A DNA stretch of 64,000 nt from JACVRW01 sp963812415 (lineage in GTDB: Bacteria; Actinomycetota; Thermoleophilia; Solirubrobacterales; Thermoleophilaceae): assembly GCA_963812415.1 (NCBI GenBank), contig CAWEVH010000004.1:40374-104373 (forward strand). The letters run 5' to 3'. Shown here piece by piece: positions 35,395-43,930 of the stretch (the first letter of the stretch is position 1; every line of letters begins with the position of its first letter). Made by a program: the position numbers and the translations under genes. The notes beneath the pieces were generated by a model. That model saw only the letters and a list, made by a program, of their open reading frames with translations. It made no database searches and had not been told where the DNA came from.

Positions 35395-36990
35395 ATGCTC
35401 ACGGTTCGAGGGCTCGTGGCCGACACCGGCCTCGAGCTGGCGACCGGCGAGGACGAGGCGGACGCACCCGTTCGCTGGGTGCACATCTCCGAGCTTCCCG
35501 ACCCGACGCCCTGGCTGTCCGGGGGCGAGCTCCTGCTCACCACCGGCATCCAGCTCTCCACCGAGAAGCGCCAGCGCGAGTTCGTGCGCCTGCTGCACGG
35601 TCGCCACCTGGCCGGGCTCGGCTTCGGCACGGGCTTCGACCACGAGACGCTGCCGGAGGGGATCCTCCAGGAGGCCCAGGCACTGGGGTTCCCGGTGTTC
35701 GAGGTCCCGTACGAGCTGCCGTTCATCGCGTTGACCGAGAAGGCCTTCACGCGGCTCGTGAACGAGCAGTACGAGGTGCTCCAGCGCGGGATCGCCATCC
35801 ACAAGCGACTCGAGCGCCTCGTGCTCGAGGAGAGCGGACTCGGCGAGGTGGTGCGCGCCCTCGCGGCCGCGATCGGGGGCGCGGTGACCGTGCTCTCGGC
35901 GCGGGGCGAGACGATCGCGTCGAAGGTCTTCCGCCGCCGCGTGCCCGACGCCGCGATGGAGCACGTCCGCGAGGAGGTGCGCAGGAGAAGCGACGCGCTC
36001 GCCGCAGGCTCCGGCTCGCTCGATACCGGGGGGTCCGCCAACGAGTTCGCCCCCGACCACCCGGAGATCGCGGGCAGGGCGCTCGTGCTGCCGGTGTCGA
36101 TCCGCGGCCGCGGCGCTCCGCAGGCGTGGCTCGTGGCGGCGCGCGACGCGGGCGGACTCGGCGACTTCGAGCGGTTGATCCTCCAGCAGGCGGTGACGGT
36201 CGTGGCCCTCGAGCTGATGCGCCAGCGAGCGATGCGCGACACCGAGCGGCGGCTGGCCGGCGACGTGCTCGCCGAGGCGCTCACCGGGCGGCTCTCCGAC
36301 GACGAGCTGGCGGTGCGGCTGCGCCCCTTCGGGGTCGGCGCGAGCGCGGCCGTGATCGTGTTCGGCTCCTCTGACGGCTCGCCGGCCGCGCCCGCGGAGG
36401 GCGACCTCGACCGCTTCCTGGCGGACGCGGGCGTGGGCGCGCTCGTGGCGGCGCGCGAGCGCCTGCTCTGTGCGGTGATCGACGCGCGCGACGGCCTCGA
36501 CCCGGTCGACCTGGCAGGGCGCGCACGCGAGGCGCTCCACGGCGAGCACGGTGAGCTGCGCGCGGCGGCGTCGCGGCCGGGCCCGGTGGGCTCGCTGCGC
36601 CGCACCTTCCACGAGGCGCGCTGCGCGCTCGAGGCCGCCGCGCTTGCGAACGGCCACTCGCCGCCGGTGGCCTCGTACCGCGACCTCGGCGCCTTCCAGC
36701 TGCTCCTCTCGCTCCAGGACGACGACGCGCTGCGGCTCTACTGCGACAGCGTGCTCGGTCCGCTCGAGGACGCGAGCGGCGAGTACGGCGACGAGCTGAT
36801 CCGATCGCTCGAAGCGTTCATCGAGCAGAACGGGCAGTGGGAGAAGGCGGCACGCGAGCTCTACTGCCATCGGCATACGCTGCGCTATCGGATACGGCGA
36901 GTGGAGCAGCTCACGGGGCGAGACCTGTCGAGCGCGCGGGACCGGATCGAGTTCTGGCTCGCGCTCCGCGCGCGAGAACTTGTGACGTAA
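35395..36990 (+). CDS. PucR-family transcriptional regulator
   Basis: 531 residues. N-terminal PucR sensor domain (MLTVRGLV...RWVHISELPDPTPWLSGGELLLTTG, to about residue 120), a central GGDEF-like/CdaR-type region, and a C-terminal helix-turn-helix of the PucR type (QWEKAARELYCHRHTLRYRIRRVEQLTG). It is co-directional with the aminotransferase, 27 bp apart, and probably controls the polyamine genes on both sides. The inducer is not known; purine or amine ligands are used by relatives. Confidence 0.87.
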   Translation: MLTVRGLVADTGLELATGEDEADAPVRWVHISELPDPTPWLSGGELLLTTGIQLSTEKRQREFVRLLHGRHLAGLGFGTGFDHETLPEGILQEAQALGFPVFEVPYELPFIALTEKAFTRLVNEQYEVLQRGIAIHKRLERLVLEESGLGEVVRALAAAIGGAVTVLSARGETIASKVFRRRVPDAAMEHVREEVRRRSDALAAGSGSLDTGGSANEFAPDHPEIAGRALVLPVSIRGRGAPQAWLVAARDAGGLGDFERLILQQAVTVVALELMRQRAMRDTERRLAGDVLAEALTGRLSDDELAVRLRPFGVGASAAVIVFGSSDGSPAAPAEGDLDRFLADAGVGALVAARERLLCAVIDARDGLDPVDLAGRAREALHGEHGELRAAASRPGPVGSLRRTFHEARCALEAAALANGHSPPVASYRDLGAFQLLLSLQDDDALRLYCDSVLGPLEDASGEYGDELIRSLEAFIEQNGQWEKAARELYCHRHTLRYRIRRVEQLTGRDLSSARDRIEFWLALRARELVT

Positions 36991-37011
36991 CACCGAGGAG
37001 AGAGTGCACAG

Positions 37012-38136
37012 ATGAAGGTCGGCGTTCCGACGGAGATCAAGACCGACGAGTACCGGGTGTCCCTCACCCCCGCGGGCGTGAGGGAGCTCGTCGAACGCGG
37101 CCACGAGGTGTTCATCCAGTCCGAGGCCGGCGTGGGCTCGACGATCCCGGACTCGGAGTACGAGGCGCAGGGCGCCACGATCCTGCCGGACGCCCAGTCG
37201 GTGTTCGACGAGGCCGAGATGATCCTGGGCGTGAAGGAGCCGCAGCCGGTCGAGGTGGGGATGCTCCGCCCCGACCACCTGCTCTTCACCTATCTCCACC
37301 TGGCGCCCGACCCGGAGCTCACGCGCGGGCTTGTGGACTCGGGCGCGACCTGTGTCGCCTACGAGACGGTCGTCGACTCGCAGGGCCGGCTGCCGCTGCT
37401 GGCGCCGATGAGCGAGGTGGCCGGGAAGATCGCCACCCAGGCGGGCGCGTTCTTCCTCGAGCGGCCGCTCGGCGGCCGGGGCGTGCTGCTGGGAGGGGTT
37501 CCGGGCGTGGCGGCCGCCACCGTGATGGTGATCGGCGGCGGGGTGGTCGGTCAGAACGCCGCCTTCATCGCGATCGGCATGGAGGCCGAGGTCTACGTCT
37601 ACGACCGCAGCATCGACCGCCTGCGCGAGCTCGACGTCGCTTTCGGCGGGCGCGCGTCCACGGTCTACTCCTCGACCCTGGCGATCGAGGACATGCTTCC
37701 CCGCGCCGACCTCGTGATCGGGGCGGTGCTGATCCACGGCGCGAAGGCGCCGTACGTGATCAAGCGCGACCAGCTCGCGCTGATGAAGGAGCGCGCGGTG
37801 CTCGTGGACGTGTCGATCGACCAGGGCGGTTGCTTCGAGACCTCGCACGCGACCACCCACAGCGACCCGGTCTACGAGGTGGACGGCGTGACCCACTACT
37901 GCGTGGCGAACATGCCAGGGGCGGTCCCTGTGACCTCGACCTTCGCGCTCACCAACGCGACGCTCCCGTACATGCTCGCGCTGGCCGACCAGGGCCTCGA
38001 GGGAGCGATCGAGCTGATGCCGGGCCTCAAGCCCGGCGTGAACGTGGCCGGCGGCAAGGTGACCCACCAGGCCGTGGCCGACGGCACCGGCTTGCCCTAC
38101 ACGCCGGTCGAGGACGTGCTGAGCGTCCCCGCCTGA
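37012..38136 (+). CDS. ald: Alanine dehydrogenase
   Basis: 374 residues, complete. NAD-dependent, reversible conversion of L-alanine to pyruvate and ammonia. N-terminal substrate domain MKVGVPTEIKTDEYRVSLTPAGV, catalytic His in LHLAPD, dinucleotide fold VIGGGVVGQNAAFIAIGM, and VVDVSIDQGGCFETS-type motif. Shine-Dalgarno GAGGAGAG precedes the ATG. In this operon it would recycle the alanine produced by the pyruvate-linked aminotransferase. Confidence 0.94.
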   Translation: MKVGVPTEIKTDEYRVSLTPAGVRELVERGHEVFIQSEAGVGSTIPDSEYEAQGATILPDAQSVFDEAEMILGVKEPQPVEVGMLRPDHLLFTYLHLAPDPELTRGLVDSGATCVAYETVVDSQGRLPLLAPMSEVAGKIATQAGAFFLERPLGGRGVLLGGVPGVAAATVMVIGGGVVGQNAAFIAIGMEAEVYVYDRSIDRLRELDVAFGGRASTVYSSTLAIEDMLPRADLVIGAVLIHGAKAPYVIKRDQLALMKERAVLVDVSIDQGGCFETSHATTHSDPVYEVDGVTHYCVANMPGAVPVTSTFALTNATLPYMLALADQGLEGAIELMPGLKPGVNVAGGKVTHQAVADGTGLPYTPVEDVLSVPA

Positions 38137-38160
38137 CCCACCCTTCGAGGAGAGGACACC

Positions 38161-39603
38161 GTGGCCACCGTTGCCAGGACCAAGCTGCAGAACTTCATCG
38201 ACGGCCAGTTCGTGCCCGCGGCGGACGGCGCCACCGACGAGGTGGTGAACCCGGCGAACGGCGAGACGATCGCGGAGATGCCGCTCTCGGGCGCGGAGGA
38301 CGTGAACCGTGCCGTCGCCGCCGCCAGGAAGGCGTTTCCGGGCTGGGCGGCCACCACGCCCGGTGAGCGCGCCGCGGCGCTGATCGCCCTCGCCGACAAG
38401 CTCGAGGAGCACAGCGACGAGCTCTCCGACCTCGAGGCCGCCGACGCCGGCAAGCCGCGCAACGTCTTCCTTGAGGACGAGATGCCGTTCCTGTGCGACA
38501 ACCTGCGCTTCTTCGGCGGCGCGGGCCGGGTGCTCGAGGGGAAGTCGTCGGGGGAGTACGTCTCGGGCCGCACGTCGATCATCCGGCGCGAGCCGATCGG
38601 CGTCGTGGGGCAGATCACACCGTGGAACTACCCCCTGATGATGGCCATCTGGAAGATCGGGCCGGCGCTCGCCACCGGCAACACGATCGTGCTGAAGCCC
38701 GCCGAGACCACCCCGATCACCACGGTGAAGCTGGCCGAGTACGCGGCCGAGATCCTGCCGCCGGGCGTGCTGAACGTGATCACCGGCCATGGCAAGCCGG
38801 CGGGCTCCGCGCTCGTCACGCACCCCGACATCGGCCTCGTGTCGCTCACCGGCTCGCCCGGGACCGGCAAGTGGATCGCCGGGGCGGCCGCGGACACCCT
38901 CAAGCGCGTCCACCTCGAGCTCGGCGGCAAGGCGCCCGTGATCGTGTTCGACGATGTGGAGATGGACACCGCGCTCGAGTCGATCGCCGCCGCGGGCCTC
39001 TACAACACGGGTCAGGACTGCACCGCCGCGACCCGCGTCCTGGCCTCCTCGAAGGTCTACGACGACGTGGTGAACGGGCTCGCCGACCAGGCCAAGGGCT
39101 ACAGGACCGGCGACACCTTCGACCCCGACACCACGCTCGGGCCGCTCAACTCGATGCGGCAGCGCGAGCGCGTGGAGGGCTTCCTCGAGCGCCGGGGCGC
39201 GGCGGAGATCGTGACGGGCGGCGGCGAGCCGGATCTGCCGGGCTCGTTCCTCGAGCCGACCGTCGTGGCGAACCTCCAGCAGAGCGACGAGATGGTTCAG
39301 AACGAGATCTTCGGCCCGGTGATCACCGTCCAGCGGTTCGACGACGAGGCCAAGGCGATCGAGTGGGCCAACGGCACGCGCTACGGCCTGGCCGCCTCGG
39401 TCTGGACCCGCGACATCGCCCGGGCTCATCGCGTCGCGAACGCGATCCAGTTCGGCACCGTCTGGGTCAACGACCACATCACGATGTCCACCGAGATGCC
39501 CCACGGCGGCTTCAAGGAGTCCGGCTACGGCAAGGACATGTCCATGTACGCGCTCGAGGACTACACGGTCGTCAAGCACGTGATGGTGAACCTGGAGGGC
39601 TGA
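38161..39603 (+). CDS. Aminobutyraldehyde / betaine-aldehyde-type dehydrogenase
   Basis: 480 residues, GTG start. NAD(P)-dependent aldehyde dehydrogenase: ITPWNYPLMMAIWK, NAD motif SLTGSPGTGKWI, general base in LELGGKAPVIVF and the nucleophilic Cys in GLYNTGQDCTAATR. The WNYPL, GQDCTAATR pattern is typical of gamma-aminobutyraldehyde dehydrogenases (PatD/YdcW type). It would convert 4-aminobutanal to GABA. 24 bp after ald, with GAGGAGAG upstream. Confidence 0.9.
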   Translation: MATVARTKLQNFIDGQFVPAADGATDEVVNPANGETIAEMPLSGAEDVNRAVAAARKAFPGWAATTPGERAAALIALADKLEEHSDELSDLEAADAGKPRNVFLEDEMPFLCDNLRFFGGAGRVLEGKSSGEYVSGRTSIIRREPIGVVGQITPWNYPLMMAIWKIGPALATGNTIVLKPAETTPITTVKLAEYAAEILPPGVLNVITGHGKPAGSALVTHPDIGLVSLTGSPGTGKWIAGAAADTLKRVHLELGGKAPVIVFDDVEMDTALESIAAAGLYNTGQDCTAATRVLASSKVYDDVVNGLADQAKGYRTGDTFDPDTTLGPLNSMRQRERVEGFLERRGAAEIVTGGGEPDLPGSFLEPTVVANLQQSDEMVQNEIFGPVITVQRFDDEAKAIEWANGTRYGLAASVWTRDIARAHRVANAIQFGTVWVNDHITMSTEMPHGGFKESGYGKDMSMYALEDYTVVKHVMVNLEG

Positions 39604-40083
39604 GGGGCGGCGGCCGACTACCGCTTCCTCACCACCTGGCTGATCGACGCGCCGCGCGAGCCCGTCTGGGACATGCTCGAGGACCCGCTCGCCTGGCCGT
39701 CGTGGTGGCGGGGCGTGAGGCGGGTGGACCAGCTCGACCCCGGGGACGAGCGCCGGGTGGGCAGCCGTTACCTGATCGAGTGGCGCAGCCGCGTGCCCTA
39801 TCCGATCGAGTTCGCCTTCACGGTCGAGCGCATGGAGCGCGCGGAGCTGATGGAGGGCTGGGCCGAGGGCGATCTGAACGGACGCGGCTGCTGGCGCCTG
39901 TTCGAGGAGCGCGGGATCACCGCCGTGATCTACGACTGGCGGGTGTCGACCTCCAAGCGCTGGATGAACGCGATCGCACCCCTGGCGCGCGGCCTCTTCG
40001 AGCGCAACCACGACACGGTGATGCGCTGGGGCGGCGAGGGCCTGGCGCAGCGGCTGGGCGCCCGCCTGCTCGCCTCCGGTTAG
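39604..40083 (+). CDS. SRPBCC-family protein with no visible start codon
   Basis: About 159 codons, START-like (SRPBCC) fold: ADYRFLTTWLIDAPREPVWDMLEDPLAWPSWW at the N-terminus and WRLFEERGITAVIYDW, TSKRWMNAIAPLARGLFERNHDTVM later. It binds hydrophobic ligands in relatives. The reading frame is the same as the aldehyde dehydrogenase and begins right after its TGA, yet no ATG, GTG or TTG precedes the conserved first strand; the first is ATG 39673, which would remove it. The codon at 39604 is GGG and would be a GTG with one base change. Start uncertain. Confidence 0.68.
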   Translation, partial: GAAADYRFLTTWLIDAPREPVWDMLEDPLAWPSWWRGVRRVDQLDPGDERRVGSRYLIEWRSRVPYPIEFAFTVERMERAELMEGWAEGDLNGRGCWRLFEERGITAVIYDWRVSTSKRWMNAIAPLARGLFERNHDTVMRWGGEGLAQRLGARLLASG

Positions 40084-40096
40084 CGGGGGGCGCGCG

Positions 40097-40687
40097 CTAC
40101 ACGCCGTCCGCGGGCAGGGCCGCGATCGCCTCGAGCTCGCGCCGCAGGTCCTCGACCAGCGGGTGCCCGGGGATGAGCTCGGCGAGCATGTCGCGGCTCT
40201 CGGCGTAGTGCTCGATCTTGCTGTGAGCGCCCGGAGGCAGCCCGCCGCGGCTCGCCAGCAGCCGCAGCTCGCGCGCCTTGGAGAGCTTGTCCGCGGCGAA
40301 GATCACGGCCGCGTGCTCGCCGGCCTCAGCCACCTGCAGGCGCAGGTGGGCCTTGCGCTCGGCGTCGTCCGCGATCGAGGAATCCTCGGTCAGGGACAGC
40401 ACAAGCCATGCCACGGGGGTACCGAAGCGCTCCTCGATCTCGGCGGATCCGGTATCGGAGTTCTCGAGCACGTCGTGGAGCACGCCGGCGGCAACCACCT
40501 CGTCCGAGTAGCCGGCCTCGTCGAGGAGCGAGGCCACCTCGAGCGGATGCGCCACGAACGGCGCGCCGTCGGCCTCACGCCTCTGGCCGGCATGGCGCTC
40601 GTCGGCGAACTCGAGCGCCGCCCGCGTGAGCGGGGAGCGCCGGGCAAACCGGTTTCCGGATGGTGTCCCGGCGAGGGAGGAACCCAT
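40097..40687 (-). CDS. HD-domain protein, small ppGpp-hydrolase-like (MESH1/SpoT-HD type)
   Basis: 196 residues. FADERHAGQRREADGAPFVAHPLEVASLL and AAGVLHDVLENSD carry the first His and the HD pair, and FAADKLSKARELR the late Asp of the Mn2+ site, in the order seen in the hydrolase half of RelA/SpoT. There is no synthetase or regulatory domain, so it would be a standalone (p)ppGpp hydrolase. Related proteins also act on other nucleotides; no experiment-based assignment is possible. Start ATG 40687. Confidence 0.78.
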   Translation of the reverse strand: MGSSLAGTPSGNRFARRSPLTRAALEFADERHAGQRREADGAPFVAHPLEVASLLDEAGYSDEVVAAGVLHDVLENSDTGSAEIEERFGTPVAWLVLSLTEDSSIADDAERKAHLRLQVAEAGEHAAVIFAADKLSKARELRLLASRGGLPPGAHSKIEHYAESRDMLAELIPGHPLVEDLRRELEAIAALPADGV

Positions 40688-40792
40688 CCCCGCAGTATCC
40701 CCGACCCGCAGCGGTTCCGCACGCCGGCCGCCTAGCCTTGCTGTCCTGTTACCTCCCCGTGAACCATCCGAGCGGGGAGGTAGATCCCTGCA

Positions 40793-42343
40793 ATGAGCCT
40801 GCTGATGACCCGCCTCGTGATACCCGTCGTGCTCGCCGCCCTGCTGCTGCTCGGCGTGCTCGCCAGCGCGCTCGGCGACGGAGGCAACAGCGATGCGCCC
40901 GGCCGCGGCGCCAAGGCGCCCCCGCGTCCCCACGCGATCCTGATCGTGCTGGACGAGTTCCCCGGCGACACCCTGCTCGGACCGGACGGCAAGGTCGACG
41001 CGCGGCGCTATCCCAACTTCGCCAAGCTCGCGGCGAGCTCGACCTGGTTCCGGAACGCCTACTCGTCCTACGACTCGACGACCAAGGCCGTGCCGCTGAT
41101 CCTCGACGGTATCCGGCCGCGCAAGGGCACCGCGCCCGACGCTCGCGATCATCCGCGCTCGATCTTCACCGCACTCGACCGCGCCGGCTACCGCTCGATC
41201 AGCTCGGAGGAGGCCACGGCGGTCTGCCCGCCGAGCGCGTGCCGCGGCGCACCCAGGCGCCACCCGGCGATCATCCCGAACCTGAAGCAGGGCCGGCCGG
41301 AGCGCTACGAGGCCTTCCTGCGCTCGATCCGGCCGAGCAAACGGCCCACGTTCTGGATGAAGCACGTGCTCCTCCCGCACGGTCCCTACCTCTACCTGCC
41401 CTCGGGCGCCCAGTCGCGGCCCCGCTCGGGCGACCTGATTCGCGGCATGAACACCGTGCCCGGCTTCCACGACGAGTACCTCACCCGGCACAACGAGCAG
41501 CGCTACCTCCAGCAGCTCGGCTACGTCGACCGGATGCTGGGACGGCTGCTGGCGAAGCTCGAGCGCACGGGCATGGCCGACCACACGATGGTGCTGGTCA
41601 CGGCCGACCATGGCTACGCCTGGCAGGTGGGCGTCGAGACCCGGCGCAGCGTGAACCCCTCCAACGTCGAGGAGCTCGTGCCGGTGCCGTTCTTCGTGCG
41701 CGCGCCCGGCCAGCGGCGTGGACGGGTCGACGAGGCGTACGCCCAGACGCTCGACGTGGCACCGACGATCGCCGACACGCTGGGCGTGCCGCTCGGCTAC
41801 CGCAGCGACGGGCGCTCGGCGTTCTCGCGCGCGGTCGAGCGCCGGCGCGGCGTGGCGGTGGTCACGCGCGACTTCAGCCAGGTGGTGCGCATCTCGGGGC
41901 CGCGCTGGCAGGCGCGCCGCCGGGCGGTCGTGGCGCGGCGCCTGCGCCAGTTCGGGTCAGGTGGCTGGGCGAGCCTGTTCACCGGCATCGGTCCGAACCG
42001 AGGGCTGATCGGTCGCCAGGTGGCGACGCTTCGTCGCTCGAGCGCCGCCGGCGCGCGCGCGAGCCTCGCGGGCGCGTACGGTCAGGTGCGGCGTGCGAGC
42101 GGGGTGGTGCCCGCCGAGATCGTGGGAGCCGTGCGCGGGGGCGGGTCCGACACCACCCGTGCCCTGGCGGTGGCGGTGAACGGCCGGATCGAGGCGGTGG
42201 GCCGCAGCTTCCACCTCACCGGCGACCCCACCGAGCGCTTCGCGGTGAACGTGCCGGAGGACGCCCTGCGCGAGGGCACGAACGTCGTCGAGGTGTTCGA
42301 GGTCACGTCCGGCGGGGCGCTTCGGCTGCTTGCTCGCTCCTGA
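40793..42343 (+). CDS. Sulfatase-like / alkaline-phosphatase-superfamily membrane protein, copy 1
   Basis: 516 residues. An N-terminal transmembrane segment (LVIPVVLAALLLLGVLASAL) anchors an extracytoplasmic domain of the alkaline phosphatase superfamily: the first metal Asp in IVLDEFPGDTLL, DSTTKAVPLIL holding the nucleophile Thr/Ser region, HGPYLYLPSG, and VTADHGYAW with the distal Asp-His. The C-terminal 130 residues hold an extra domain with LAVAVNGRIEAVGRSFHL. A SD GGGGAGG lies 13 nt upstream of the ATG. Tandem paralogue of the next gene; probably acts on surface glycans or polymers. Confidence 0.82.
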   Translation: MSLLMTRLVIPVVLAALLLLGVLASALGDGGNSDAPGRGAKAPPRPHAILIVLDEFPGDTLLGPDGKVDARRYPNFAKLAASSTWFRNAYSSYDSTTKAVPLILDGIRPRKGTAPDARDHPRSIFTALDRAGYRSISSEEATAVCPPSACRGAPRRHPAIIPNLKQGRPERYEAFLRSIRPSKRPTFWMKHVLLPHGPYLYLPSGAQSRPRSGDLIRGMNTVPGFHDEYLTRHNEQRYLQQLGYVDRMLGRLLAKLERTGMADHTMVLVTADHGYAWQVGVETRRSVNPSNVEELVPVPFFVRAPGQRRGRVDEAYAQTLDVAPTIADTLGVPLGYRSDGRSAFSRAVERRRGVAVVTRDFSQVVRISGPRWQARRRAVVARRLRQFGSGGWASLFTGIGPNRGLIGRQVATLRRSSAAGARASLAGAYGQVRRASGVVPAEIVGAVRGGGSDTTRALAVAVNGRIEAVGRSFHLTGDPTERFAVNVPEDALREGTNVVEVFEVTSGGALRLLARS

Positions 42344-42349
42344 GTCTCC

Positions 42350-42355
42350 TAGAGT
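42350..42355 (+). promoter_or_regulatory. -10 box TAGAGT between the tandem sulfatase-like genes
   Basis: TAGAGT lies 6 nt before the GTG at 42362, so the second copy may have its own leaderless transcript in addition to read-through. Confidence 0.42.
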
Positions 42356-42361
42356 CCCCTC

Positions 42362-43930
42362 GTGTTCCGATGGGGAGCGGCAGTGGCCGCGATCGCGCTG
42401 CTCGCCGGCTGTAGCTCCGGCGACCCGGTCGCAGAACAGGCGCAGAAGCGTCCGCCGGTCGTCGTGGTGATCCTGGACGAGTTCCCCACCGACGACCTGC
42501 TGCTCCCGAACGGCCAGATCGACGCCGAGCGCTTCCCGAACTTCGCGCGCCTGGCCTCGATGTCGACCTGGTTCCCGAACGGCTACACGGCCTACGACTC
42601 GACCTTCAAGGCCGTGCCCGCGATCCTCGACGCCAAGCTGCCCAAGCGCGGCACCGCGTCGGACGTGCGCAGCCACAAGCCGAGCGTCTACCACCTGATG
42701 GACCGGCTCGGCTACGACGTCTTCCGGGTCGAGTCCGCCTCGGCCGTGTGCCCGCCCGCGATCTGCCCCGGCGGGCGCACGCGCCGGCCGGGCGTGCTGG
42801 CGCGCCTCGCGGGGTCGGGTCGCCCGGGGCGCTGGAACGCCTGGCTCGCCACGATCCGGCGGCGCGAGCGGCCCGGCTTCTACCTCCATCATTCGCTGCT
42901 CCCGCACGAGCCCTGGCTCTACCTGCCGTCGGGGCGCCGCAGCCGGCCGACGGGCGAGGACCCGATCCACGGCATCAACAAGCCGCCGTCGTTCGACGAC
43001 GCCGACCTGTCCCAGAACAACCACCTCAGGCACCTGCTCCAGGTGGGCTATGTGGACCGGCAGATCGGCATGCTGCTGCGCCGGCTGCGACGCACCCACC
43101 AGCTCGAGGACGCGTTCCTCTTCGTGCTCGCCGACCACGGGTACTCGTTCGATCTGAACGTGCCCAGCCGGCGGCTCGTGACCGAGGACAGCATCGACGA
43201 GGTGGCGCCGGTGCCCTTCTTCGTCAAGCAGCCGGGCCAGACCGCGGGCGAGGGCGAGGTCGACGAGAGCTTCGTGCGCAACATCGACGTGGTGCCGACG
43301 ATCGCCGACGTGCTGGGCACGGACGTGCACTGGCGCCACGACGGCCACTCGGCCTTCTCGGCCGCCACGCGGGCGCGCCGGCAGGTGGCGCTCGTGACGC
43401 GCGACTTCAGCCACGTGGTCCGGATCGGCCGGGACGAGCTCGACCGGCGCCGGCTCGCCAACCGGCGGCGCTGGGCGGACCTGTTCGGCACCGGGGCGCA
43501 GAGCCTGCTGCTGTTCGGCGACCCGTGGGCGCAGGCCTACCGGATCGGGCCGCATCCGGAGCTGCTCGACAGGCGCGTGGCCGGCCTCAACCGGCTCCCG
43601 TCCGAGGGCGTCGAGGCGGAGATCCGAAACGGCGACCTCGTACGCGCCGTCTCCTCCAGCGCCGAGCTCGTTCCCACCCGCGTGACCGGCCGCCTGTCGG
43701 GTGTCAGCCCGGGACAGGAGCGAGACCTCGCCGTAGCGGTGAACGGCCGCATCCGGGCACTCGGCAGGAGCTTCCACCTCTGGCGCCGCGAGCGCGAGTA
43801 CTTCTCGATGATCGTGCCGGAGAGCGCCCTGCGCGACGGCGCCAACCGGGTCGAGCTGTTCGAGGTCCGGGCGGCGGGCACGCTGGTGCCGCTCGGCGGC
43901 GCGCCCGACCCGGCTCAGCGCACCTTGTAG
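42362..43930 (+). CDS. Sulfatase-like / alkaline-phosphatase-superfamily lipoprotein, copy 2
   Basis: 522 residues, GTG start. Signal peptide with lipobox LLAGCSSGD. Parallel to the previous protein throughout: VVILDEFPTDDLLLPNG, DSTFKAVPAIL, HHSLLPHEPWLYLPSG, FVLADHGYSFD and the C-terminal LAVAVNGRIRALGRSFHL. The pair differs in anchoring (helix versus lipid) and in the flanking surface residues. Tandem duplication is clear. The 3' end overlaps the convergent membrane-protein gene by 16 bp. Confidence 0.83.
   Translation: MFRWGAAVAAIALLAGCSSGDPVAEQAQKRPPVVVVILDEFPTDDLLLPNGQIDAERFPNFARLASMSTWFPNGYTAYDSTFKAVPAILDAKLPKRGTASDVRSHKPSVYHLMDRLGYDVFRVESASAVCPPAICPGGRTRRPGVLARLAGSGRPGRWNAWLATIRRRERPGFYLHHSLLPHEPWLYLPSGRRSRPTGEDPIHGINKPPSFDDADLSQNNHLRHLLQVGYVDRQIGMLLRRLRRTHQLEDAFLFVLADHGYSFDLNVPSRRLVTEDSIDEVAPVPFFVKQPGQTAGEGEVDESFVRNIDVVPTIADVLGTDVHWRHDGHSAFSAATRARRQVALVTRDFSHVVRIGRDELDRRRLANRRRWADLFGTGAQSLLLFGDPWAQAYRIGPHPELLDRRVAGLNRLPSEGVEAEIRNGDLVRAVSSSAELVPTRVTGRLSGVSPGQERDLAVAVNGRIRALGRSFHLWRREREYFSMIVPESALRDGANRVELFEVRAAGTLVPLGGAPDPAQRTL

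Noticed and set aside
33958..40011. A 2,017-codon open frame on the minus strand covering six plus-strand genes
   Set aside because: High G+C opens long antisense frames. It has Val/Leu/Arg/His-rich composition with no domains, and the plus strand carries complete, conserved enzymes across the same bases.
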